Shown in pieces: positions 1 to 7,203 of a stretch of 12,204 bases of DNA (positions are counted from its first letter, which is position 1; each line of letters starts with the position of its first letter). Position numbers and translations under genes: made by a program. Origin of the DNA: Bacteroidetes bacterium CG2_30_32_10 (GTDB taxonomy: Bacteria; Bacteroidota; Bacteroidia; Bacteroidales; CG2-30-32-10); the NCBI GenBank assembly GCA_001872995.1, contig MNXO01000043.1:1-12204 (forward strand), written 5' to 3'. A model generated the notes under the pieces. The model was not told where the DNA came from and searched no databases. It saw only the letters and a program-made list of their open reading frames with translations.

Positions 1-40
1 CATTCTGGGTCAATGCTTTTATGATATTTCGTAAATCCAT
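1..40 (-). CDS. 5' end of an unidentified protein (partial, runs off the window)
   Basis: An ATG at 38-40 on the minus strand opens a frame that continues to the window edge and reads MDLRNIIKALTQN. No stop is met in these 13 codons. A good -7 box (TATCTTTG on the minus strand, 60-67) lies 19 nt upstream, which supports a real start. The gene follows dxs on the same strand with a gap of 97 nt, so it probably has its own promoter. Thirteen residues are too few to name a family. Its existence rests on the promoter plus the open frame. Confidence 0.45.
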   Translation of the reverse strand, partial: MDLRNIIKALTQN

Positions 41-59
41 ATTTATTCTTTTTATTTTG

Positions 60-67
60 CAAAGATA
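60..67 (-). promoter_or_regulatory. Bacteroidota -7 element (TATCTTTG) for the partial gene at 1-40
   Basis: The plus-strand sequence CAAAGATA is the reverse complement of TATCTTTG, a perfect match to TAnnTTTG. It sits 19 nt before the ATG at 38-40, implying a leader of roughly 10-15 nt. I see no clear TTG -33 box 17-20 nt further upstream, so the call rests on the -7 element and its position. Confidence 0.45.
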
Positions 68-137
68 ATAAATTTCTACATTATTCTAAAACATAACCTA
101 AATAATTTAGAACAGAGTCTTAGCAAAGGATTGCAAA

Positions 138-2042
138 TTATTTAAGCAATTCTTTTTGGATGGTTTTAACAATTCCTTCCACATTATAACCACATTCTGT
201 TTGAAGTTCTTTTATAGACCCTTGCTCGATAAATCTATCTGGAATGCCAAGACGTATTATTTTGGCTGTATAATTATTGTCTGCCATAAATTCTAAAACG
301 GCACTACCCAGTCCTCCTTGAATGGTTCCGTCTTCCACTGTAACAATGGTGTTAAACTTCCTAAAAATTTGATGTAAGAGTTCTTCATCAATTGGTTTTA
401 GAAACCGAACGTCATAATGAGCTACATTAATATTTTCTTTTTCAAGTTTTTTCGTTGCTTCCACCACATTATTACCAATATGTCCTATGCTAATTAGAGC
501 AATTCCAAAACCTTCTTTGATGGTTCTTCCTTTTCCTATAGGTAATGCTTTAAATGAAGTTTTCCAATCAATCATTACTCCTGAGCCTCTGGGATATCTA
601 ATTACGTAAGGAGCTTTTTTTTCAAGTTGAGCCGTAAACATCATATTCCTTAATTCTTCTTCATTCATAGGAGAAGCGATAATAAGATTAGGAATGCTCC
701 GCATATAAGCCAAATCGAAAGCCCCATGATGTGTTGCGCCATCTTCACCCACCAAACCGCTTCTATCTAAACAAAATATAACGTGTAGATTTTGCAAGGC
801 AACGTCGTGTATCACTTGGTCGTATGCTCTTTGCATAAAAGAAGAGTAGATATTACAAAAAGGAATATATCCCATCACCGCCATTCCTGCAGAAAACGTT
901 ACTGCATGTTGTTCGGCAATGCCAACATCAAAAACTCTTTCAGGCATTTCTTCTTGCATTAAATTGAGCGAACATCCAGTTGCCATTGCAGGAGTAACAC
1001 CAATTATTTTATCATTCATTTCAGCAAGTTCAATGATGGTTTCTCCAAAAACAGTTTGGTATTTGGGTGGTTTCTTTATATCAGAATGAACTTCAATAAT
1101 ATCGCCTGTTTTTTTATCAAAAATACCTGGAGCATGATATTTAGTCTGTTCTTTTTCTGCTTGTGGTATGCCTTTTCCCTTAACAGTAATACAATGTAAA
1201 AGTTTAGGACCTGGAATGTTTTTTAAATCGCCAAGTATTTTAACCAACCTTTCTACATCGTGTCCGTCAACTGGACCAAAGTAACGAAAATTGAGGGATT
1301 CAAAATAATTACTTTCTCTAAATAAAGTGGTTTTAACGGCATTTTCGATTTTTTGCACTAATCCACGGGCATAAGGTCCAATTTTACTAATCGTTCCCAA
1401 CACATTCCAAACATCCTCTTTAATTTTATTATAGGTTTGAGAGGTTGTGATGTCAGTTAAATATTCCTTTAGTGCACCTACGCTTTGGTCAATGGCAATT
1501 CCATTATCATTAAGAATAACTAAGATGTTTGATTTAGCAACGCCAGAATGGTTAAGTGCTTCAAAAGCCATTCCAGCAGTCATAGAGCCATCGCCAATCA
1601 CTGCAATATGTTGTCTGTCTTTTTCACCCAATAATTTTGATGCAACAGCCATACCAAGAGCCGCAGAAATGGAAGTAGAAGAATGTCCCACCCCAAAAGC
1701 ATCGTATTCGCTTTCGCTCATTTTAGGAAAACCGCTAATGCCTTTATAAGTTCTATTGGTAAGAAAATCATCTCTTCTACCTGTAAGAATTTTATGCCCA
1801 TAAGCCTGATGACCCACATCCCATATCAATTTGTCATAAGGAGTATTAAAAACATAATGCAATGCAACTGTTAATTCAACAACACCAAGGCTTGCACCAA
1901 GATGACCAGGATGAGAAGAAACAATATCAATAATATATTGTCTCAATTCTTGACAAAGTTGAGGCAAATCGTCTTCTTTTAGCTTGCGAAGATCGGAAGG
2001 ATAGGTTATATTTTGTAATAATGGACCCGCTTTGGAAATCAT
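138..2042 (-). CDS. dxs: 1-deoxy-D-xylulose-5-phosphate synthase
   Basis: This cytoplasmic thiamine-diphosphate (TPP) enzyme condenses pyruvate with glyceraldehyde 3-phosphate to 1-deoxyxylulose 5-phosphate. That is the first step of the MEP isoprenoid pathway and also feeds thiamine and pyridoxal synthesis. The 634-residue length is normal for the family. Seen in the sequence: the N-terminal HPGHLGASLG (44-53), WDVGHQAYGHKILTGR (74-89), the TPP/Mg motif beginning GDGSMTAG at 150 with NDN at 178-180, YFGPVDGHD at 254-262, and the central GIAEQHA (374-380). In that last motif E377 is the expected TPP-activating glutamate. DRSGLVGEDGATHHG (426-440) and the C-terminal transketolase domain follow. 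The ATG start at 2040-2042 gives the usual N-terminus; no good Shine-Dalgarno precedes it. A -7 box at 2075-2082 suggests its own promoter, although kdsD ends only 86 nt upstream and read-through is possible. The gene looks intact. Confidence 0.97.
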   Translation of the reverse strand: MISKAGPLLQNITYPSDLRKLKEDDLPQLCQELRQYIIDIVSSHPGHLGASLGVVELTVALHYVFNTPYDKLIWDVGHQAYGHKILTGRRDDFLTNRTYKGISGFPKMSESEYDAFGVGHSSTSISAALGMAVASKLLGEKDRQHIAVIGDGSMTAGMAFEALNHSGVAKSNILVILNDNGIAIDQSVGALKEYLTDITTSQTYNKIKEDVWNVLGTISKIGPYARGLVQKIENAVKTTLFRESNYFESLNFRYFGPVDGHDVERLVKILGDLKNIPGPKLLHCITVKGKGIPQAEKEQTKYHAPGIFDKKTGDIIEVHSDIKKPPKYQTVFGETIIELAEMNDKIIGVTPAMATGCSLNLMQEEMPERVFDVGIAEQHAVTFSAGMAVMGYIPFCNIYSSFMQRAYDQVIHDVALQNLHVIFCLDRSGLVGEDGATHHGAFDLAYMRSIPNLIIASPMNEEELRNMMFTAQLEKKAPYVIRYPRGSGVMIDWKTSFKALPIGKGRTIKEGFGIALISIGHIGNNVVEATKKLEKENINVAHYDVRFLKPIDEELLHQIFRKFNTIVTVEDGTIQGGLGSAVLEFMADNNYTAKIIRLGIPDRFIEQGSIKELQTECGYNVEGIVKTIQKELLK

Positions 2043-2074
2043 CTTAATGTTTAAGTCAGTTTTATATTAAAAAA

Positions 2075-2082
2075 CAAAATTA
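2075..2082 (-). promoter_or_regulatory. Bacteroidota -7 element (TAATTTTG) upstream of dxs
   Basis: Plus-strand CAAAATTA reads TAATTTTG on the minus strand, a perfect TAnnTTTG. It lies 32 nt before the dxs ATG, in the 86-nt gap after kdsD. No TTG -33 box is apparent at 17-20 nt, so this may be a weak or secondary promoter within a longer lpdA-kdsD-dxs transcript. Confidence 0.4.
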
Positions 2083-2128
2083 CAAAATATTGATGAATGG
2101 ATTTATTTTAAAATAACTAACCTAAAAT

Positions 2129-3094
2129 CTATATGATTCCTTCTTTTAAAATATCGTGTAAATGGACAACACCTAAATATTTGTCTTTTCTGACGACAAG
2201 TATTTGCGTAATATTGCTATTTCTCATAATTTGAAGTGCATCTACCGCAAGAATATCGTCTTCAATAGTTTTTGGTGATTGAGACATAATATCTTTTGCT
2301 GTCAATTTATCAATATTCGTATTTTTTTGAAGCATTCTTCTTAAATCACCATCTGTAATAATACCCACCAGTTTTTCTTTATCTAAAACAGCAGTAGCGC
2401 CAAGTCTTTTAGAAGATATTTCCATAATCACATGTTTAATGTCATCGTCAATAGATACTTTTGGTGATTCGTTATTAATATACAAATCAGAAACTTTTAA
2501 ATAAAGTTGTTTTCCCAAAGAACCACCAGGATGAAATTTGGCAAAATCTTTGGCAGTAAAGCCTCTACACTCGAAAAGACAAACTGCAAGAGCGTCTCCC
2601 ATTACAAGTTGCGCCGTAGTGCTCGAAGTTGGAGCAAGATTATTAGGGCAGGCTTCTTTCTCAACCGTTGTATCAATAATATAATCGGCATGCTTAGCCA
2701 AATAAGAATCTGTATTACCTACCAATGCTATTAACTTATTACCAAGTGTTTTTAAAAAAGGAGCCAAAACTTTAATTTCGGGCGTATTTCCACTTTTTGA
2801 AAGGCAGATAATGATATCTTCTTTGCGAATAATACCTAAATCACCATGAATAGCGTCTGCGGCGTGCATATATATTGCAGGAGTTCCCGTAGAATTAAAG
2901 GTGGCAACTATTTTAGAAGCAATAATGGCACTTTTCCCAATTCCTGTAACAATTACTCTACCTTTAGAATTAAGAATTAATTCAACGGTTTCAATAAAAT
3001 GCTCGTTGATATTATTTGATAAATTCTTTATTGATAAAGCTTCTTCCTCAATGGTGGTTAAGGCGATTTTTCTTATATCTTCTTTGGTTTTCAT
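2129..3094 (-). CDS. kdsD: D-arabinose-5-phosphate isomerase, KpsF/GutQ family (SIS + two CBS domains)
   Basis: It interconverts ribulose 5-phosphate and arabinose 5-phosphate. Arabinose 5-phosphate is the precursor of Kdo, the sugar that joins lipid A to the LPS core. The 321 residues match the family's usual length. An N-terminal SIS domain (about 35-180) carries GIGKS (51-55), SKSGNTPE (99-106), EACPNNLAPTSST (147-159) and HPGGSLGK (188-195). K54, E106, E147 and H188 are each offset by five from the E. coli KdsD residues I recall as catalytic (K59, E111, E152, H193). Two CBS domains follow (about 203-262 and 265-321), with ITDGDLRRML at 246-255. The ATG start has a strong AAAGGAG five nt upstream, rare in this phylum. 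lpdA ends 37 nt upstream with no -7 box between, so the two are probably co-transcribed. Paralogues such as KpsF or GutQ cannot be told apart by sequence alone. Confidence 0.94.
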   Translation of the reverse strand: MKTKEDIRKIALTTIEEEALSIKNLSNNINEHFIETVELILNSKGRVIVTGIGKSAIIASKIVATFNSTGTPAIYMHAADAIHGDLGIIRKEDIIICLSKSGNTPEIKVLAPFLKTLGNKLIALVGNTDSYLAKHADYIIDTTVEKEACPNNLAPTSSTTAQLVMGDALAVCLFECRGFTAKDFAKFHPGGSLGKQLYLKVSDLYINNESPKVSIDDDIKHVIMEISSKRLGATAVLDKEKLVGIITDGDLRRMLQKNTNIDKLTAKDIMSQSPKTIEDDILAVDALQIMRNSNITQILVVRKDKYLGVVHLHDILKEGII

Positions 3095-3099
3095 TTAAA

Positions 3100-3106
3100 C
3101 TCCTTT
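3100..3106 (-). promoter_or_regulatory. Strong Shine-Dalgarno sequence (AAAGGAG) for kdsD
   Basis: CTCCTTT on the plus strand reads AAAGGAG on the minus strand, five nt before the kdsD ATG. Bacteroidota rarely rely on Shine-Dalgarno pairing, and dxs, lpdA, rfaE1 and valS in this window have no comparable site. It fixes the kdsD start with good certainty. Confidence 0.55.
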
Positions 3107-3131
3107 GTATGTGAAATATTAAAAAGGCAAA

Positions 3132-4523
3132 CTAAAGATGAATTACTTCGCCATAAGCAGCAGCAACTGCTTCCATAATTGCTTCTGACATCGTTGGATG
3201 AGGATGAACTGCTTTAATCAGTTCGTGAGCAGTAGTTTCTAATTTTCGAGCAACCACAATTTCAGCAATCATTTCGGTAACATTATACCCTATCATGTGA
3301 GCTCCAAGCAATTCGCCATATTTTGCATCGAATATTACCTTTACAAAACCTTCTTTAGCTCCGGCTGCACTTGCTTTTCCAGAGGCAGAAAAAGGAAATT
3401 TTCCAATTTTAAGCTCATAACCAGCATCTTTTGCTTGTTTTTCGGTCATTCCGACAGAAGCAATTTCGGGAGAACAATAAGTACATCCGGGAATATTTCC
3501 ATAATCAAGAGGTTCTGGGTTTTTCCCTGCAATATTTTCGACACAAATAATTCCTTCGGCAGAGGCAACGTGTGCCAAAGCTTGTCCTTTCACGATGTCG
3601 CCAATAGCATAATAACCTTCGATATTGGTTTTATAAAATTCATCAGTGATTACTTTACCCCTTTCGGTAATAATGCCACATTCTTCTAAACCAATGTTTT
3701 CAACATTTGTACTCACCCCCACTGCAGATAAAACAATTTCAGCGTCAATTACTTCTTCTCCTTTTTTTGTTTTAATAGTAACTTTGCATAAATCGCCAGA
3801 AGCATCTACTGTTTCAACAGTGGCATCGGTATAAACTTTCATTCCCGATTTTTTAAAAGAACGTTCTAATTGTTTAGAAACTTCTTCGTCTTCAATAGGG
3901 ACAATATTTGGGAGCACTTCAACCAAAGTAACTTTTGTACCGATGGTGTGATAAAAATAAGCAAATTCGGAACCAATAGCACCAGAGCCAACCACAACCA
4001 TTGATGCAGGCTGTTTGGGAAGGGTAAGAGCTTCGCGATAACCAATTACCTTTTTCCCATCTTGTTTAATGTTTGGAAGTTCTCTTGACCTCGCTCCAGT
4101 AGCAATAATAATATGATTTGCTGTAATCTCCGTTTTTATTCCAGTATTATCAGTAACTTCAACAATTTTTCCTGGTTTAACTTTTGCGGTTCCATTAATT
4201 ATTTCAATTTTATTTTTTTTAAAAAGGAATTGAATACCTTTGCTCATTCCATCAGCTACAGCACGACTACGAGCAATGATAGCTGGAAAATCGGTGGTTG
4301 TTTCTCCATTTAATTTAATACCATAATCGCCAGCATGTTTTAAAAAATCAAACACTTGGGCACTTTTCATTAAAGCTTTTGTAGGAATACAACCCCAATT
4401 TAAACAAATTCCACCTACTTCGGCTCTTTCGACAACAGCAACGTTAAAGCCAAGTTGTGATGCCCGAATGGCAGCTACGTAACCGCTAGGTCCACTTCCT
4501 ATAACTATTATATCGTAATTCAT
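3132..4523 (-). CDS. lpdA: Dihydrolipoyl dehydrogenase (E3)
   Basis: This FAD flavoprotein re-oxidises dihydrolipoyl groups of the pyruvate, 2-oxoglutarate or branched-chain 2-oxoacid dehydrogenase complexes, or of the glycine cleavage system, and passes electrons to NAD+. The 463 residues are typical. Seen: the FAD-binding GSGPSG (9-14); the redox-active disulfide in CLNWGC (C40 and C45), followed by IPTK; ATGARSRELP (141-150); the NAD-binding GSGAIGSE (179-186); the second FAD contact YAIGDI (305-310); and a C-terminal dimerisation domain with HPHPTMSE (440-447). In that last motif H442 and E447 form the usual catalytic pair. No E1 or E2 genes are nearby, so the complex it serves cannot be told from context. 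A promoter with both boxes lies upstream (4595-4624) inside the end of rfaE1, giving a leader of about 65-70 nt. kdsD follows after 37 nt. The gene appears intact. Confidence 0.97.
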   Translation of the reverse strand: MNYDIIVIGSGPSGYVAAIRASQLGFNVAVVERAEVGGICLNWGCIPTKALMKSAQVFDFLKHAGDYGIKLNGETTTDFPAIIARSRAVADGMSKGIQFLFKKNKIEIINGTAKVKPGKIVEVTDNTGIKTEITANHIIIATGARSRELPNIKQDGKKVIGYREALTLPKQPASMVVVGSGAIGSEFAYFYHTIGTKVTLVEVLPNIVPIEDEEVSKQLERSFKKSGMKVYTDATVETVDASGDLCKVTIKTKKGEEVIDAEIVLSAVGVSTNVENIGLEECGIITERGKVITDEFYKTNIEGYYAIGDIVKGQALAHVASAEGIICVENIAGKNPEPLDYGNIPGCTYCSPEIASVGMTEKQAKDAGYELKIGKFPFSASGKASAAGAKEGFVKVIFDAKYGELLGAHMIGYNVTEMIAEIVVARKLETTAHELIKAVHPHPTMSEAIMEAVAAAYGEVIHL

Positions 4524-4560
4524 CTGATTAGTTTTTTATTTAATTATTAAATTTTTTCTA

Positions 4561-4576
4561 CACAAAAACCTTTGTG
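4561..4576 (-). repeat. Perfect inverted repeat in the lpdA leader
   Basis: CACAAA (4561-4566) and TTTGTG (4571-4576) are perfect inverted copies around a 4-nt loop. They lie between the predicted lpdA transcription start (about 4588) and its ATG at 4523. The repeat could form a small RNA hairpin or be a protein-binding site, but the stem is short and AT-rich, so chance is possible. Confidence 0.35.
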
Positions 4577-4594
4577 ATTAGATATTTTATGTTG

Positions 4595-4624
4595 CAAACC
4601 TACATAAAATTTATTTTTTTACAA
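4595..4624 (-). promoter_or_regulatory. Promoter of lpdA (-7 TAGGTTTG, -33 TTG, 19-nt spacer)
   Basis: On the minus strand, TAGGTTTG (4595-4602) matches TAnnTTTG exactly. A TTG (4622-4624) lies upstream of it with a 19-nt spacer, the spacing expected for the Bacteroidota primary sigma factor. The -33 box falls within the last codons of rfaE1, so lpdA can be transcribed independently of the kinase gene. Confidence 0.55.
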
Positions 4625-5633
4625 GCAAATTTATTACTTCTTCAAGAAGTCTTTTTTTATTAACAGGAACCACTCCAACTTCTTCGCAAACCAAACCACC
4701 CGCAATGTTGGAAATTTGAGCAAGCAAATCAGGTTCAATTTTTAAGGCAAGACATAAAGAAGCAACGCTAATTACAGTGTCTCCCGCACCCGACACATCA
4801 GAAATTTTACGAAAATGGGCAGGGATTAAATAATCGGAATAGGTTGTTTTGGTATTTTTCTTTTTAGCACTTACAAAAACGCCAGCTTCCGAAAGCGTTG
4901 CCATAACGATGTTAATGTTAAACTCTTTGTGCAAAATTTGGCTAATATCGGCTAATTCTTTTTGTTGTTGAGGTTTATGGTCTAATTTTAAACCTTCTTG
5001 CAATTCTTTTAAATTGGGTTTAAATAAAGTTACTCCTTTGTAGTGTAAAAAATTCTTCTTTTTAGGGTCAACCGCAATGGGAATGTGATACTTGTTCGCA
5101 ATTTTAACTACATTGGCAATAAGCAAAGGAGAAATCACTCCTTTATCATAATCTTCAAAAATGATGGCGTCTATTTGCTTGCTATTAACCTGATTTTCTA
5201 TGTTTTTGATTAATTGCTTTGTTTCTTTTTCGTTTATTTCATGTTCCATTTCTTCGTCCACACGAAGCATTTGCATATTGTTTCCTACAATTCTATATTT
5301 TGTGGTAGTAATACGTTGGTCGCTTTTTACAATGGCTTCAGAAGTAATTCCTTGCTGCTCTAATAAGTCAATAAAACAATTTCCTTTTGAATCGTTTCCT
5401 ATAACAGAGCAGATAATTGGGTTAGCACCAAGCGATTGAATATTTAGAATAACATTTGCAGCACCCCCAAGTCTGTTTTCTCTTTTATTAACAACAACAA
5501 TTGGCACCGGAGCTTCAGGAGATATTCTTGAAACATCACCCCACAAGTAGGAGTCTATCATTACGTCTCCAATTATTAATACATTCAAATTGTTGAATGC
5601 CTTAAATGTATTTATTAATTCTTGTTTTGTCAA
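4611..5633 (-). CDS. rfaE1: D-glycero-beta-D-manno-heptose-7-phosphate kinase, stand-alone (PfkB/ribokinase family)
   Basis: It phosphorylates heptose 7-phosphate at C1 on the route to ADP-heptose for the LPS inner core. The 340 residues correspond to the N-terminal kinase half of E. coli HldE; the nucleotidyltransferase half is absent here and should be encoded elsewhere. Seen: the sugar-binding N-terminus GDVMIDSYLWG (22-32), RISPEAPVP (36-44), the GGAAN motif (56-60), DPK (189-191), KPN (205-207) and the ATP/anion-hole signature DVSGAGDT (279-286) with D285 as expected catalytic base. The start is TTG at 5631-5633. An in-frame TAA lies upstream, no ATG or GTG comes between, and the next Met falls inside the substrate motif. 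It starts 13 nt after the membrane-protein gene (5647-6297), so the two are probably co-transcribed. Other PfkB sugar kinases are possible, but the GDVMID and RISPEAPVP motifs favour this one. Confidence 0.9.
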   Translation of the reverse strand: MTKQELINTFKAFNNLNVLIIGDVMIDSYLWGDVSRISPEAPVPIVVVNKRENRLGGAANVILNIQSLGANPIICSVIGNDSKGNCFIDLLEQQGITSEAIVKSDQRITTTKYRIVGNNMQMLRVDEEMEHEINEKETKQLIKNIENQVNSKQIDAIIFEDYDKGVISPLLIANVVKIANKYHIPIAVDPKKKNFLHYKGVTLFKPNLKELQEGLKLDHKPQQQKELADISQILHKEFNINIVMATLSEAGVFVSAKKKNTKTTYSDYLIPAHFRKISDVSGAGDTVISVASLCLALKIEPDLLAQISNIAGGLVCEEVGVVPVNKKRLLEEVINLLVKK

Positions 5634-5646
5634 AACTAATATAGTT

Positions 5647-6297
5647 TTATTGAATAGATTCAGTTAAAATGCAATATTTGATATCGGAAAAGTTTACAAT
5701 TTTATCAAAATCAAATTCTAAACTTTGGTCATCTCCTTTTGTTGCAGAATAAATAATAGTACAGGCGGAAATTTCAGTATTATCAGCACTATAAGCAGTT
5801 AAAGTAATTTTACCATTAAAATTTTCTGTAAGATTAAGTTTTAATGGTATTCCATTTCTTTTCAATGTTTGTGATGTATAATCTTCAATTTTATCAATGG
5901 TAACACCTTTATCTGCAAGTTGTTGGTCTGTTTTCACGTGAATTAAGGTTAATTTATTGTCCACACCTTTTATAAAACCAGAAATACCTTTATCATCAGA
6001 AAATGTTTCTTTTGTTTTATCACTTTCTTCGATGTTCTCTCTATCATTGTTTTCATCTGAATAGCGGTCGTATTTATTACTATAATAAGAGTGATTATTA
6101 TTAAAGTTTTTCCTAAAAAAATTTGCTGAGTTACGAACCGTTAGCACAATAGAAAAAACGAAAATTAGTATCGCAACAAATGTCATTACACTACCAATAA
6201 TCCATTGAATTTGTTTTTTTTGAACTAAACCTAAAATAAATAAAATAATTCCAGGAAGTCCAATCAGAATAGCAATAATAAATAAAAAGAAAAGCAT
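5647..6297 (-). CDS. Unidentified membrane protein with two N-terminal helices and a soluble C-terminal domain
   Basis: I do not recognise a family. The 216 residues start with two hydrophobic helices (about 1-25 and 32-54) joined by a short basic turn, QKKQ. A very hydrophilic Asn/Asp/Glu/Lys-rich linker runs from about 57 to 103. The remainder (about 104-216) alternates polar and hydrophobic residues like a small beta-rich domain, for example KITLTAYS at 163-170 and the acidic SLEFDFDKI at 192-200. The two helices suggest an inner-membrane hairpin, with linker and domain on the same side as the N-terminus; the side is not determined. No lipobox is present. The ATG has no Shine-Dalgarno, and TAATTTTG boxes lie 33 and 53 nt upstream. 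It sits 13 nt before rfaE1, which hints at an envelope role but does not prove one. Confidence 0.75.
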   Translation of the reverse strand: MLFFLFIIAILIGLPGIILFILGLVQKKQIQWIIGSVMTFVAILIFVFSIVLTVRNSANFFRKNFNNNHSYYSNKYDRYSDENNDRENIEESDKTKETFSDDKGISGFIKGVDNKLTLIHVKTDQQLADKGVTIDKIEDYTSQTLKRNGIPLKLNLTENFNGKITLTAYSADNTEISACTIIYSATKGDDQSLEFDFDKIVNFSDIKYCILTESIQ

Positions 6298-6349
6298 AAT
6301 AAGTAGAGTTTAGGTTAGAAAATAAAAAACAAAATTAGTTAATTTAATG

Positions 6350-6378
6350 CAAAATTAGAAAAACATTAGAGAACCAAA
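6350..6378 (-). promoter_or_regulatory. Promoter of the 5647-6297 gene (-7 TAATTTTG, -33 TTTG)
   Basis: On the minus strand TAATTTTG (6350-6357) is preceded by TTTG (6375-6378) with a 17-nt spacer. A second identical TAATTTTG lies 20 nt downstream at 6330-6337, nearer the ATG at 6297 but without a matching -33 box. Either or both may drive the membrane protein gene and rfaE1. The upstream box overlaps the 3' end of the frameshifted gene. Confidence 0.45.
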
Positions 6379-6810
6379 CTTACCCCTTTGTCTAAATCGA
6401 AAAGTAAATTAAGAGTGATATTCCCCTTGATTTGTATGTTGCTTTCATAAACGGCATCAATATTATAATTATTAGCAATGGTTTGTTCTTCCCAAGTTCC
6501 TTGAAAAAGAATCTCATCAATTACTTTAATTTTATAGTTTCCCTTTTTTAACAGTAAAAGTAACACTATTTGGTTCGTTTTGTTTTTTTTCTGAGGAAGT
6601 TACTACTTTCGCTCCATCCACAAAAACTTGAATTCTATTAATATAATTACAACTATCTACAATTCCTGTAAAAGTAAAGTTGATAGTTACAGAAGGTTTT
6701 TCTTTGTCAACTCCTTTTGCAGCAACATTAAAAACAATACCAGTAAATAAAAAACCAATGAATAAATATTTTAACTTCTTAGAAATAAAATTGGTAACAA
6801 ATCTGCGCAT
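6366..6810 (-). pseudogene. Secreted protein of unknown function, interrupted by a one-base frameshift
   Basis: Two frames overlap and together read as one protein of about 147 residues. The first part (from the ATG at 6810) has a signal peptide: a basic start, a hydrophobic stretch at about 15-29, and a likely cut after NVAA (residue 31). It continues through a beta-like region (SVTINFTFTG, RIQVFVDGAKVV) and stops at TAA (6532-6534) just after TVKKG. In the +1 frame the text goes on sensibly (NYKIKVIDE, then GTWEEQTIANNYNIDAVYES) to a stop at 6366. The switch falls at a run of six A and three G (minus strand; plus 6541-6549). Removing one base from that run would restore a single frame. The second part has only a GTG inside the overlap as a possible start. 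A Shine-Dalgarno-like AAAAGGG (6818-6824) precedes the ATG, 12 nt after the 6823-7176 gene. It could be a pseudogene, a sequencing error or, less likely, recoding. Function is unknown. Confidence 0.7.
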
Positions 6811-6822
6811 AAAATTTCCCTT

Positions 6823-7176
6823 TTAATAAAACAATTCCATATCCAATTTTTGTTTCTGCTTTTTATAATGCTTTTTCATCCTTTTTCTGGTTGGTTTCGA
6901 TTGATTTTTTTTATGTTGTTTGAATTTATTATCGTATTCCGATTGTTTATTATGATTTTTTCTGTATTCTTTCTTATTTTGACGAAATTTTTTCCATCCT
7001 ATCTGCTTACGTAATTTACGTTTACCCTTTTTGAATGCTTTTTTATTTTGTTTCTCATCACTTTTAATCTTTTTCTTTTCTTGCCTATTAATCTCTTTGA
7101 TATTAGATGATTGAGCATGCACAGCCACCGGACTAATTAGAAAAAAGAGAATCAGAATCTTTATAAAGAATTTCAT
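6823..7176 (-). CDS. Small secreted, extremely basic (Lys-rich) protein of unknown function
   Basis: The 117 residues begin with a clear signal peptide (MKFFIKILILFFLISP) and a cut site at VHA (residue 21). The predicted mature chain of about 96 residues contains 31 Lys and 7 Arg, so roughly 40% of it is basic. The end reads SKPTRKRMKKHYKKQKQK before a short acidic/aromatic tail. There is no Cys in the mature part and no lipobox, so a soluble periplasmic or secreted protein is expected. I have the impression that related short basic proteins ending in a KRMKK-like motif are common in Bacteroidota, but I cannot confirm that here. A -7 box lies 20 nt upstream (7196-7203), and the frameshifted secreted gene follows after 12 nt, so the two form an operon. 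Binding to LPS, nucleic acid or an acidic partner is possible but is inference. Confidence 0.75.
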   Translation of the reverse strand: MKFFIKILILFFLISPVAVHAQSSNIKEINRQEKKKIKSDEKQNKKAFKKGKRKLRKQIGWKKFRQNKKEYRKNHNKQSEYDNKFKQHKKNQSKPTRKRMKKHYKKQKQKLDMELFY

Positions 7177-7195
7177 TGGTTAAATATTGTTTTTT

Positions 7196-7203
7196 CAAAA
7201 TTA
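7196..7203 (-). promoter_or_regulatory. Bacteroidota -7 element (TAATTTTG) for the 7176 gene
   Basis: Plus-strand CAAAATTA is TAATTTTG on the minus strand, 19 nt before the ATG at 7174-7176. The leader would be about 10-15 nt. No good TTG -33 box is visible 17-20 nt upstream. Confidence 0.45.

Noticed and set aside
84..112. AT-only stems (TTCTAAA/TTTAGAA and CTAAAT/ATTTAG) after dxs as a terminator
   Set aside because: The stems have almost no G-C pairs and no T-run follows on the minus strand.
1447..1749. 100-codon plus-strand ORF opposite dxs, and similar ORFs opposite kdsD, lpdA, rfaE1 and valS
   Set aside because: They lie wholly within strongly supported genes on the other strand or in another frame and show no family features or start signals.
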